From NCBI RefSeq assembly GCF_000497445.1, contig NZ_CM002285.1, positions 464,018 through 469,506 of the forward strand: DNA of 5,489 nucleotides, written 5' to 3'. Under the pieces are notes generated by a model that did not search any database, was not told the origin of the DNA, and was given only the letters and a program-made list of their open reading frames with translations. A program made the position numbers and the translations under genes. This DNA is from Streptomyces roseochromogenus subsp. oscitans DS 12.976 (GTDB lineage Bacteria > Actinomycetota > Actinomycetes > Streptomycetales > Streptomycetaceae). Shown here in pieces: positions 1 through 5,489 of the stretch (its first letter is position 1; each line of letters starts with the position of its first letter).

Positions 1-368
1 CCCGCGTCGCCGTCACTGTCGTTGGAGTCCACGAGCACGAACCGCCCGGGATGCTCGCACTGCGCGGCGCGGACCAGGCCCCACACGGCGGCACCCGCCA
101 GGTCGGTGACGTCCTCGTCGCCCACCGCCACGGCACCCCGGGTGAGTACCAACAGCCGTGCCGTCGCCGTGCGTTCGTCGGCGAGCCAGTCCTGTACGGC
201 GGCCAGCACCCGCCCGGTCGCCCGGCGGGAGCCGGTGACCGGGTCACCGCCGCCGACCGGGAGCACCACCCATGCGGGCACCGTGTCCAGGTCCCGTTCG
301 TCCAGGACGGCGTACTGGGGTGCGAGCGCCTCGGGCACGGGCAGCGCCGGCCAGTCCAGGCGGTACAG
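1..368 (-). other. KR structural (non-catalytic) subdomain, partial
   Basis: After the DH, the protein continues [11 protein letters not shown] and later has [19 protein letters not shown] and [10 protein letters not shown], followed by [13 protein letters not shown], the usual motifs of the N-terminal structural half of a PKS ketoreductase. This half has no NADPH loop or catalytic Tyr. The catalytic half, or an inserted enoylreductase, would follow beyond position 1. Its presence shows the module was built to contain a KR. Confidence 0.88.
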
Positions 369-3300
369 GTCGTCCGTGTGGGCCGTAGGCGTGAGTGCGG
401 CCGGGTCGACGGGCCGGGAGACCAGGGCCTCGACCTCGGCGACCGGGGCGCCGGTCGGGTCGGCGAGCTGGAGGGAGAGTGTCTCGCCGCCGTGCAGCCG
501 GACCCGCAGCGCGGTGGCTCCGGCCGCGTACAGCGAGACCCCGGTCCAGGCGAAGGGCAGCCGGGCGGTGTCCTGGCCGTCGGTGCCGTCGGTGCCGTCG
601 GTTCCGAGGCCGTCGGCGTGCAGGGCGGCGTCGAACAGGGCGGGGTGCAGGGCGAAGGACTCGGCCTCCACGGGCAGTTCGACCTCGGCGAAGGTCTCCT
701 CGCCGCGCCGCCAGGCCGCGCGCAGGCCCTGGAAGGCGGGCCCGTAGTCGTAGCCGAGGCCGGCCAGCCGGTCGTAGGCGTCCTCGACCGGTACGGGTGC
801 GGCACCCTGCGGCGGCCAGGCGGTGAGCTCGAAGGCGGCCTCGGCCGTCTGCGGGGCGAGCAGGCCGGTGGCGTGCCGCGTCCAGGGGGTGACGTCGGCG
901 CCTTCGGGGCGGGAGTGGACGGTCAGCGCGCGGTGTCCGGTGTCGTCGGCGGCGGCCACGTGCAGCTGCAACTGGACCGCACCTCGGTCGGACAGCACCA
1001 GCGGTGCCTGGAGGGTGAGTTCGGCGAGGTGCCCGCAGCCGAGGTCGTGGCCGGCGCCGAGCGCCAGCTCCACCAGGGCGGTGCCGGGCAGCAGGGTGCT
1101 GCCGGAGACGGCGTGGTCGGCCAGCCAGGGGGCGGTGGCGGTGGAGAGGCGGCCGGTGAACAGGGTGCCGCCCTCGGCGACCGGGACGGCGGCGCCCAGC
1201 AGCGGGTGACCGGTGGTCTGCAGTCCGGCGGCGGTGACGTCACCGGTGCCGGCGGAGCGGCCGAGCCAGTAGCGTTCGCGCTGGAAGGCGTAGGTGGGCA
1301 GGTCGGCGGAGCGGACCGGCGTGCCGGTGAACACGGCCGACCAGTCGACCGGGACGCCGGCGACGAAGGCTTCCCCCAGGGCGGCCAGGACGCGCTCGGG
1401 GCCGCCGTTGTCGCGCTGCAGCGAGCCGATGCCGGTGATGTCGGCGCCCGCGGCATCGGCGGTCTCGGCGATGCTGTGCAGCAGCACCGGGTGCGGGCTG
1501 CACTCCACGAACACCCCGTACCCGGCGTCGAGCAGGGTGCGCGTGGTGGGCTCGAACAGCACGCTCTGGCGCAGGTTGGTGTACCAGTAGCCGGCGTCCA
1601 GGCCGGTGGTGTCGATCCTGGCGCCGCTGACAGTGGAGTAGAACGGCACCTCGCCGGGCCGGGCCCGCACACCCGCCAGGTCGGCGAGCAGCTGCTCCCG
1701 GATCGACTCGACGTGCGCGGAGTGCGAGGCGTAGTCCACGGGGAGCCGCTTGGCGCGGTCCCCGCCGGCCACGATCGTCTCGCGGAGTTCGTCCAGGGCG
1801 TCGGCGTCGCCGGACAGCACCACGGAGGCGGCGCCGTTGACGGCGGCGACCGAGACCCGGCCGTCGTAGCGGGCGACGAGCTCGCGCACCCGGGCCTCGG
1901 GCAGGGCCACCGACATCATGCCGCCGCGGCCGGAGAGTTCCCGGGCGATGGCCTGGCTGCGCAGGGCCACGACGCGGGCGCCGTCGGCGAGGGAGAGCGC
2001 GCCGGCCACGCAGGCGGCGGCGATCTCGCCCTGGGAGTGGCCGACGACCGCGGCGGGCCGTACCCCGTGCGCGCGCCACACCTCGGCGAGCGACACCATG
2101 ATCGCCCACAGCACGGGCTGGACGACGTCCACCCGCTCCAGCGACTGCCGCGCCCGTACGGTCTCGATGAGGTCCCAGTCGGTGACGGACGCGAGGGCCG
2201 CGGCGCAGTCGGCCATGGTGGCGGCGAACACCGGCGAGGCGTCGAGGAGTTCGGCGGCCATGCCGGCCCACTGGGAGCCCTGGCCGGGGAAGACGAAGAC
2301 GATCCGGGACTCCCCCGCCGGCCTGCCGCGCACCACGTTCGGTGCGGCGTCACCCTCGGCGAGTGCGGTCAGGCCCGCGGTGAGGGCGGGCAGGTCGGCG
2401 CCGGTGACGACGGCCCGCTCGTCCAGTGCGGCGCGCCCGGAGGCGAGGGTGTGGGCGACGTCGGGGACGGGGTCGGTGCCAGTGGTGAGGTGGCTGAGGA
2501 GGAGACGGGCCTGGGCGGCGAGGCCCTGCTCGCCCTTGCCGGACAGCACCAGCGGGAGCGGTCCGGTCCAGGAGGGCTCCTCGGCACGGGCCTCGGGCGC
2601 GAGGGCGGCCTCCACGATGACGTGGGCGTTGGTGCCGCTGATGCCGAAGGACGACACGGCGGCGCGGCGGGGCTCGCCGTCCCCTGTGCGCCAGTCGCGT
2701 GCCTCGCCGAGCAGTTCTACGGCACCGGCCTCCCAGTCGACCTGGGAGGTGGGCCGTTCGGCGTGCAAGGTCTTGGGCAGCCGGCCGTGCCGTATCGCCA
2801 TCACCATCTTGATGACGCCCGCGACACCGGCGGCGGCCTGGGTGTGCCCGATGTTGGACTTGACCGAGCCGAGCCACAGCGGCTCGCCGTCAGGCCGGTC
2901 CTGGCCGTAGGTGGCCAGCAGGGCCTGGGCCTCGATCGGGTCGCCCAGCGGGGTGCCGGTGCCGTGCGCCTCGACGGCGTGCACCTGGCGGGGTTCCAGT
3001 CGGGCGTTGGCGAGGGCGGCGCGGATGACGCGCTGCTGGGAGGGGCCGTTGGGGGCGGTGAGCCCATTGGAGGCGCCGTCCTGGTTGACGGCGGTGCCGC
3101 GCACCACGGCCAGCACGGGGTGGCCGTTGCGCCGGGCGTCGCTGAGCCGTTCCAGCAGGATCAGTCCGGCGCCCTCGCCCCAGCCGGTGCCGTCCGCGCC
3201 CTCCGCGAAGGACTTGCAGCGGCCGTCCTCGGCGAGGCCGCGCTGGCGGGAGAAGTCGATGAAGGTGTCGGGCGTGGACATCACGGTCACGCCGCCCGCG

Positions 3301-3989
3301 AGGGCCAGGCCGCACTCGCCGGTGCGCAGCGCCTGCACCGCGAGGTGGAGGGCGACGAGCGAGGAGGAGCAGGCGGTGTCGACGGTGACGGCGGGCCCTT
3401 CCAGGCCGAGGATGTACGACACGCGTCCGGAGGCGACGCTGCCCAGGTTGCCGTTGCCGAGGTAGCCCTCGACGCCTTCGGGCACGTCGGTGAGCCAGCT
3501 GCCGTAGTCGTGGTACATGACGCCCGCGTAGATGCCGGTGCGGCTGCCCTTGAGGGTGTGCGGGTCGATGCCGGCGCGTTCGAAGGCCTCCCAGGCGGTC
3601 TCCAGCAGCAGCCTCTGCTGCGGGTCCATGGCGAGGGCCTCGCGCGGGCTGATGCCGAAGAAGCCGGCGTCGAACTGCGGGGCGTCGTAGAGGAATCCGC
3701 CCTCGCGCACGTGGGTCTTGCCTGGGGCGTCGGGGTCGGGGTCGTAGATGCCGTCGACGTCCCAGCCGCGGTCGGCGGGGAAGTCGCCCACGGCGTCGGT
3801 GCCGGCGTCGACCAGCTGCCACAGCTGCTCGGGCGTACTGACGCCACCGGGGTAGCGGCAGCTCATCGCGACGATCGCGACGGGCTCCTGCGCCGCCTCG
3901 GTGATCAGGTCGTTCTGCTGGCGCAGCCGCTCGTTCTCGAGCAATGACTCGCGCAGCGCCTCGACGATCTGCTCGACGGATGTGTCCAC
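1..3989 (-). CDS. Modular type I polyketide synthase, 5' part (docking-KS-AT-DH-KR structural half), 3' partial
   Basis: This is the N-terminal 1329 residues of an assembly-line PKS protein, running off the left edge. It accepts a chain from the preceding PKS protein, extends it with a methylmalonyl-derived unit and dehydrates the product. Order: coiled-coil docking segment (1-34), KS (35-460; Cys207, His342, His382), AT (about 562-860; Ser652, YASH at 753-756), DH (about 928-1205; His959, Asp1120) and the non-catalytic KR subdomain (from about 1208). One reading frame joins all these motifs with no frameshift. The GTG at 3989 is preferred because it has AGGGAG upstream and puts the docking helix at the N-terminus. 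A GTG at 4106 overlaps the upstream stop (GTGA) and would add 39 Pro-rich residues. No in-frame TTA codon is seen, so no bldA dependence is evident here. Catalytic KR, ACP and any ER would lie beyond the window. Final product unknown. Confidence 0.96.
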   Translation of the reverse strand, partial: MDTSVEQIVEALRESLLENERLRQQNDLITEAAQEPVAIVAMSCRYPGGVSTPEQLWQLVDAGTDAVGDFPADRGWDVDGIYDPDPDAPGKTHVREGGFLYDAPQFDAGFFGISPREALAMDPQQRLLLETAWEAFERAGIDPHTLKGSRTGIYAGVMYHDYGSWLTDVPEGVEGYLGNGNLGSVASGRVSYILGLEGPAVTVDTACSSSLVALHLAVQALRTGECGLALAGGVTVMSTPDTFIDFSRQRGLAEDGRCKSFAEGADGTGWGEGAGLILLERLSDARRNGHPVLAVVRGTAVNQDGASNGLTAPNGPSQQRVIRAALANARLEPRQVHAVEAHGTGTPLGDPIEAQALLATYGQDRPDGEPLWLGSVKSNIGHTQAAAGVAGVIKMVMAIRHGRLPKTLHAERPTSQVDWEAGAVELLGEARDWRTGDGEPRRAAVSSFGISGTNAHVIVEAALAPEARAEEPSWTGPLPLVLSGKGEQGLAAQARLLLSHLTTGTDPVPDVAHTLASGRAALDERAVVTGADLPALTAGLTALAEGDAAPNVVRGRPAGESRIVFVFPGQGSQWAGMAAELLDASPVFAATMADCAAALASVTDWDLIETVRARQSLERVDVVQPVLWAIMVSLAEVWRAHGVRPAAVVGHSQGEIAAACVAGALSLADGARVVALRSQAIARELSGRGGMMSVALPEARVRELVARYDGRVSVAAVNGAASVVLSGDADALDELRETIVAGGDRAKRLPVDYASHSAHVESIREQLLADLAGVRARPGEVPFYSTVSGARIDTTGLDAGYWYTNLRQSVLFEPTTRTLLDAGYGVFVECSPHPVLLHSIAETADAAGADITGIGSLQRDNGGPERVLAALGEAFVAGVPVDWSAVFTGTPVRSADLPTYAFQRERYWLGRSAGTGDVTAAGLQTTGHPLLGAAVPVAEGGTLFTGRLSTATAPWLADHAVSGSTLLPGTALVELALGAGHDLGCGHLAELTLQAPLVLSDRGAVQLQLHVAAADDTGHRALTVHSRPEGADVTPWTRHATGLLAPQTAEAAFELTAWPPQGAAPVPVEDAYDRLAGLGYDYGPAFQGLRAAWRRGEETFAEVELPVEAESFALHPALFDAALHADGLGTDGTDGTDGQDTARLPFAWTGVSLYAAGATALRVRLHGGETLSLQLADPTGAPVAEVEALVSRPVDPAALTPTAHTDDLYRLDWPALPVPEALAPQYAVLDERDLDTVPAWVVLPVGGGDPVTGSRRATGRVLAAVQDWLADERTATARLLVLTRGAVAVGDEDVTDLAGAAVWGLVRAAQCEHPGRFVLVDSNDSDGDA
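375..1208 (-). other. Dehydratase (DH) domain, active-site complete
   Basis: This double-hotdog domain removes water from the beta-hydroxy chain to give an enoyl thioester. It starts at HPLLGA (His928). The catalytic His959 lies in the consensus HxxxGxxxxP, seen as [17 protein letters not shown] occurs at 1082-1088. The catalytic Asp1120 is in [10 protein letters not shown], fitting the DxxxQ/H motif. A GTD-type tandem repeat follows this motif at about residues 1129-1138, before the LPF strand. All key residues are present, so activity is expected. Confidence 0.92.
577..603 (-). repeat. 9-bp tandem repeat, three copies, within the DH coding region
   Basis: On the plus strand CCGTCGGTG occurs twice in a row and then once more with the last base changed to T. 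The period of nine keeps the frame and encodes Gly-Thr-Asp repeats ([10 protein letters not shown], about residues 1129-1138). These sit a few residues after the catalytic motif containing Asp1120, where related DH domains have a variable surface loop. It probably arose by slippage and adds a flexible acidic loop. Confidence 0.85.
1410..2306 (-). other. Acyltransferase (AT) domain, methylmalonyl-CoA type
   Basis: This domain loads the extender unit onto the ACP. It opens with [10 protein letters not shown] (Trp574). The nucleophile Ser652 is in GHSQG, Arg677 lies 25 residues later as expected for binding the extender carboxylate, and the catalytic His756 is in YASH (753-756). Three established signatures agree on methylmalonyl-CoA: RVDVVQ at 619-624, GHSQG instead of GHSIG, and YASH instead of the malonyl HAFH. 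The post-AT linker ends [11 protein letters not shown] near residue 908. Domain edges are approximate. Confidence 0.93.
2610..3887 (-). other. Ketosynthase (KS) domain, active-site complete
   Basis: This thiolase-fold domain takes the upstream acyl chain and performs decarboxylative Claisen condensation. It runs from [15 protein letters not shown] to [14 protein letters not shown] (residues 35-460). The nucleophile Cys207 sits in VDTACSSS. The two catalytic histidines are His342 in [12 protein letters not shown] and His382 in [12 protein letters not shown]. The Cys is retained, so this is an elongating KS and not a KSQ loading domain. Confidence 0.97.
3888..3989 (-). other. N-terminal docking domain (coiled coil)
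   Basis: The first 34 residues start [18 protein letters not shown] and continue with heptad-like Leu spacing through NERLRQQN, directly ahead of the KS motif [15 protein letters not shown]. This is the standard class 1 N-terminal docking coiled coil, which dimerises and binds the C-terminal docking helix of the preceding PKS protein. The neighbour at 4103-5489 ends in such a helix, so the two are probably a cognate pair. Confidence 0.85.
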
Positions 3990-4000
3990 GGTCGGTGTCG

Positions 4001-4006
4001 CTCCCT
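4001..4006 (-). promoter_or_regulatory. Ribosome binding site for the downstream PKS gene
   Basis: The mRNA reads AGGGAG here, 11 nt before the GTG at 3989. It is a fair Shine-Dalgarno match with somewhat long spacing. It supports 3989 over two upstream in-frame GTGs (4091 and 4106), which lack a comparable purine stretch. Confidence 0.6.
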
Positions 4007-4062
4007 GCTGGCTCGGCGGCGCTGGTGACGCGGTGGAGGGTGCGCCGGACGTGGGGTGGCCC

Positions 4063-4092
4063 GGTGCCGGACGCGGCGCGTCGTCCGGCACC
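4063..4092 (-). repeat. Perfect 11-bp inverted repeat (hairpin) in the spacer between the two PKS genes
   Basis: On the transcribed strand the arms are GGTGCCGGACG (4092-4082) and CGTCCGGCACC (4073-4063), with an 8-nt loop. The arms are exact reverse complements, mostly G-C pairs. The hairpin begins 10 nt after the upstream TGA and ends 73 nt before the downstream GTG. No U-run follows it, so it is not a canonical intrinsic terminator. It could act as an mRNA processing or stability element, a partial terminator, or a modulator of translation of the next gene. A further CGTCCGGC at 4051-4044 could compete for the first arm. Confidence 0.75.
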
Positions 4093-4102
4093 TGGGGCGA
4101 GG

Positions 4103-5489
4103 TCACCGGCTGCCGCCGCGGTCGAGCGCGGCGCGTACCAGGTCGGCCACCGCCATGGACTTGATGTCCAGGGCCCGGGGGGCGGGTTCGGGCGCCGGAG
4201 CCTGCTCGGTCAGCTTCAGCAGGCTGTCGAGCAGTCCGGCCTCCCGGATGCGGTCGACCGGGATGCGCGAGATCAGGGTGCGCAGCTCGTCGTCGCCGTG
4301 CTCCGCCGCAGCGGGCTCGGGCTCCTCGGTGTCCGGCAGGAGCCGTTCCAGGAGGTGCCCGGCGAGCGCCGCCGGGGTGGCGTAGTCGAAGATCAGAGTG
4401 GAGGGCAGCCGCAGTCCGCTGACCGCGTTCAGCCGGTTGCGCAGTTCGACGGCGGCGAGTGAGTCGAAGCCCAGCGCGGTGAAGGCGCGGCGCGGCTCCA
4501 CGGCGGCGGGTCCGGCGTGGCCGAGGATGGCGGCGACCTCGGTGCGGACCGCTTCCAGCACGGTGTGCTCGTGGTCGGCGGCGGGCAGTTCGGCCAGCCG
4601 CTGGCCCAGGGTGCGGGCCCGTTCGGCGCGGTCCGCGTGGACGGCGACGCCGGCGAGGGTGCGCAGCACGGCCGGTACGTCGTCGACGCGCCTGCGCAGA
4701 GCCGCGGTGTCCAGCCGTACGGGGACCAGGGCAGGGCTGCCGGCGGCCACGGCGGCGTCGAACAGCTCCAGCCCCTCGGCCGGGTCGAGCGCGCCGATAC
4801 CGGAGCGTTCGATGCGCTGGCCCTCGGCGGCGTCGAGGGCGGCGCCCATACCGCCGCCGGACCACAGGCCCCAGGCGAGGGAGGTGGCGGGCAGGCCGAG
4901 GGCGGCGCGATGGGCGGCCAGCGCGTCGAGGAAGACGTTCGCGGCGGCGTAGTTGCCCTGGCCGGAGGCGTCGATGGTGCCGGCGGCCGAGGAGAACAGC
5001 ACGAAGTGGGACAGCTCCCGCTCCCGGGTCAGTTCGTGCAGATGCCAGGCGGCGTCCGCCTTGGGCCGCAGTACGGTGTCCAGCCGCTCCGGGGTCAGCG
5101 AGGCGACCAGGCCGTCGTCCAGGACACCGGCCGTGTGTACGACGCTGTCGACGGGGTGCGCGGTGAGCAGCGCGGCGAGCGCGGCACGGTCGGAGACGTC
5201 GCAGCCGACGATCTCAACTGCTGCTCCCAACTCCGCCAGTTCCGAGCGCAGTTGTGCGGCGCCCGGCGCCTCGGGTCCGCGTCGACTCGTCAGCACCAGG
5301 CGGGTGACGCCGTGCCGTTCGGCCAGGTGGCGGGCGACCAGGGCGCCGAGTCCGCCGGTGCCGCCGGTGACGAGGACGGTGCCCCACGGCCGGCACTCGC
5401 CCGCAACGTCGTCGGCGCGCACCAGGCGGGGAGCATGCGCCCGGCCGTCCCGCCACCACACCTCGGGCTCCCCGGAGTCGAGGAGGGCG
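4103..5489 (-). CDS. Modular type I polyketide synthase, 3' end (KR-ACP-C-terminal docking), 5' partial
   Basis: This is the C-terminal part of an assembly-line PKS protein. It reduces the beta-keto group of a carrier-bound polyketide and passes the chain to the next protein. About 461 codons are visible. The frame is open from the right edge to a TGA at 4105-4103, and the residues upstream of the first GTG (5461) still read as PKS, so that GTG is not the start. Domain order: the last residues of the KR structural subdomain, a catalytic KR (NADPH loop [11 protein letters not shown] motif, catalytic Ser, Tyr and Asn), an ACP with GFDSL, then a helical dimerisation/docking tail ending GGSR. The KS, AT and any DH or ER of this module lie outside the window. 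The next PKS gene starts 113 nt downstream on the same strand, so co-transcription is likely. All catalytic residues in view are present. Product unknown. Confidence 0.96.
   Translation of the reverse strand, partial: ALLDSGEPEVWWRDGRAHAPRLVRADDVAGECRPWGTVLVTGGTGGLGALVARHLAERHGVTRLVLTSRRGPEAPGAAQLRSELAELGAAVEIVGCDVSDRAALAALLTAHPVDSVVHTAGVLDDGLVASLTPERLDTVLRPKADAAWHLHELTRERELSHFVLFSSAAGTIDASGQGNYAAANVFLDALAAHRAALGLPATSLAWGLWSGGGMGAALDAAEGQRIERSGIGALDPAEGLELFDAAVAAGSPALVPVRLDTAALRRRVDDVPAVLRTLAGVAVHADRAERARTLGQRLAELPAADHEHTVLEAVRTEVAAILGHAGPAAVEPRRAFTALGFDSLAAVELRNRLNAVSGLRLPSTLIFDYATPAALAGHLLERLLPDTEEPEPAAAEHGDDELRTLISRIPVDRIREAGLLDSLLKLTEQAPAPEPAPRALDIKSMAVADLVRAALDRGGSR
4106..4342 (-). other. 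C-terminal dimerisation and docking domain of the upstream PKS protein
   Basis: After the ACP comes an acidic, Pro/Ala/Glu-rich linker. A helical stretch with [19 protein letters not shown] and LLDSLLKL follows (about 4295-4205) and resembles the dimerisation helices of class 1 (DEBS-type) C-terminal docking domains. A second Pro-rich linker leads to the final helix [16 protein letters not shown] (about 4168-4120), which matches the typical docking helix pattern of Ile, Met and a Leu-Val pair with acidic residues between. Such a tail is expected at the end of a protein that hands its chain to another subunit and argues against this being the last, thioesterase-bearing protein. Class assignment is by pattern. 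Confidence 0.82.
4343..4570 (-). other. Acyl carrier protein (ACP) domain
   Basis: This is a four-helix carrier domain that holds the growing chain on a phosphopantetheine arm. The attachment site is the Ser of [14 protein letters not shown]. Its codon, at 4462-4460, is TCA, a rare serine codon in this gene. The downstream segment [19 protein letters not shown] is the usual ACP helix III-IV region. About 76 residues, a normal length. Boundaries are approximate. Confidence 0.95.
4750..5383 (-). other. Ketoreductase (KR) domain, catalytic half, B-type
   Basis: This SDR-fold domain uses NADPH to reduce the beta-ketone on the ACP-bound chain. The Rossmann loop TGGTGGLG is encoded at 5368-5345. 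The LDD motif (5122-5114), in the context [10 protein letters not shown], marks B-type KRs, which give a D-configured hydroxyl. The catalytic Ser is in FSSAAG (about 4990), the Tyr codon is at 4951-4949 and the Asn codon at 4939-4937 (YAAAN). The position eight residues before Tyr is Ile, not the Trp of A-type enzymes. The second residue after Tyr is Ala, not the Pro associated with epimerising B2 enzymes, so B1-like behaviour is inferred. Boundaries are approximate. Confidence 0.9.

Noticed and set aside
923..3847. Several minus-strand frames rich in Pro/Ala/Arg (for example 923-1672, 1240-2271, 2890-3822, 3287-3847)
   Set aside because: These are out-of-register readings of the same strand as the PKS. 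The true frame passes through without a stop and contains the motifs.
51..3947. Long plus-strand frame as a real protein gene
   Set aside because: Its translation is a low-complexity Gly/Ala/Val/Arg-rich mirror of the PKS codons with no domain. The minus strand carries an unbroken KS-AT-DH sequence with every catalytic motif.
1..3989. Naming the gene or product (for example a specific macrolide PKS)
   Set aside because: The domain motifs are shared by very many actinomycete PKSs and one partial module does not identify the pathway. This would need a sequence search.
4063..4092. Calling the spacer hairpin a Rho-independent terminator
   Set aside because: No U-rich tail follows the stem and a downstream PKS gene needed in the same pathway follows on the same strand, so I recorded it as an inverted repeat of unknown role.
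3990..4102. A promoter for the downstream PKS gene in the spacer
   Set aside because: I see no convincing -10/-35 pair in the 113 nt. Read-through from upstream is the simpler explanation.
4398..4952. Plus-strand frame (184 codons) opposite the KR-ACP
   Set aside because: Ser/Ala/Arg-rich composition typical of a shadow frame in high-GC coding DNA. It lies fully inside the KR-ACP coding region.
1..5489. A previously undescribed biological system, mobile element, CRISPR array, tRNA or rRNA
   Set aside because: The window is fully accounted for by two canonical modular PKS genes and a short spacer. No repeat-spacer array, transposase, attachment site or RNA gene is visible.

Overview
The window is a piece of a modular type I polyketide synthase (PKS) gene cluster, read entirely on the minus strand. 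The base composition is very GC-rich, codons mostly end in G or C, and I see no in-frame TTA codon in either gene. Together with GTG starts and classical assembly-line PKS domains, this points to an actinomycete, most likely Streptomyces or a relative. The compound cannot be named from this fragment.

Layout in transcription order, from high to low coordinates. (1) 5489-4103: the 3' end of one PKS gene, covering a catalytic ketoreductase (KR), an acyl carrier protein (ACP) and a C-terminal dimerisation/docking tail that ends at a TGA. Its earlier domains lie outside the window. (2) 4102-3990: a 113-nt spacer with a perfect 11-bp inverted repeat just after the stop and a Shine-Dalgarno-like AGGGAG before the next start. 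(3) 3989-1: the 5' part of the next PKS gene, with an N-terminal coiled-coil docking segment, ketosynthase (KS), acyltransferase (AT), dehydratase (DH) and the N-terminal structural half of a KR. It runs off the left edge with its frame still open.

How they work together: the first protein reduces its beta-keto intermediate with a B-type KR and holds it on its ACP. Its C-terminal docking helix should pair with the coiled coil at the N-terminus of the next protein, handing the chain to KS Cys207. The AT of the second protein carries all the usual methylmalonyl-CoA signatures, so the module should add a propionate unit. An intact-looking DH implies processing at least to the alpha-methyl enoyl stage, provided a working KR lies beyond the edge. 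Whether an enoylreductase (ER) is inserted is undecidable, because the window stops where an ER would begin.

The points most worth a second look are the spacer (strong hairpin, an alternative pairing partner, and a GTG overlapping the upstream stop in frame with the downstream gene), which leaves the true start of the second protein open, and a 9-bp in-frame tandem repeat beside the DH active site. I found no evidence for a new type of system: this is an ordinary-looking modular PKS junction. Long open frames elsewhere, including one of 3.9 kb on the plus strand, are shadows of the PKS codon bias.
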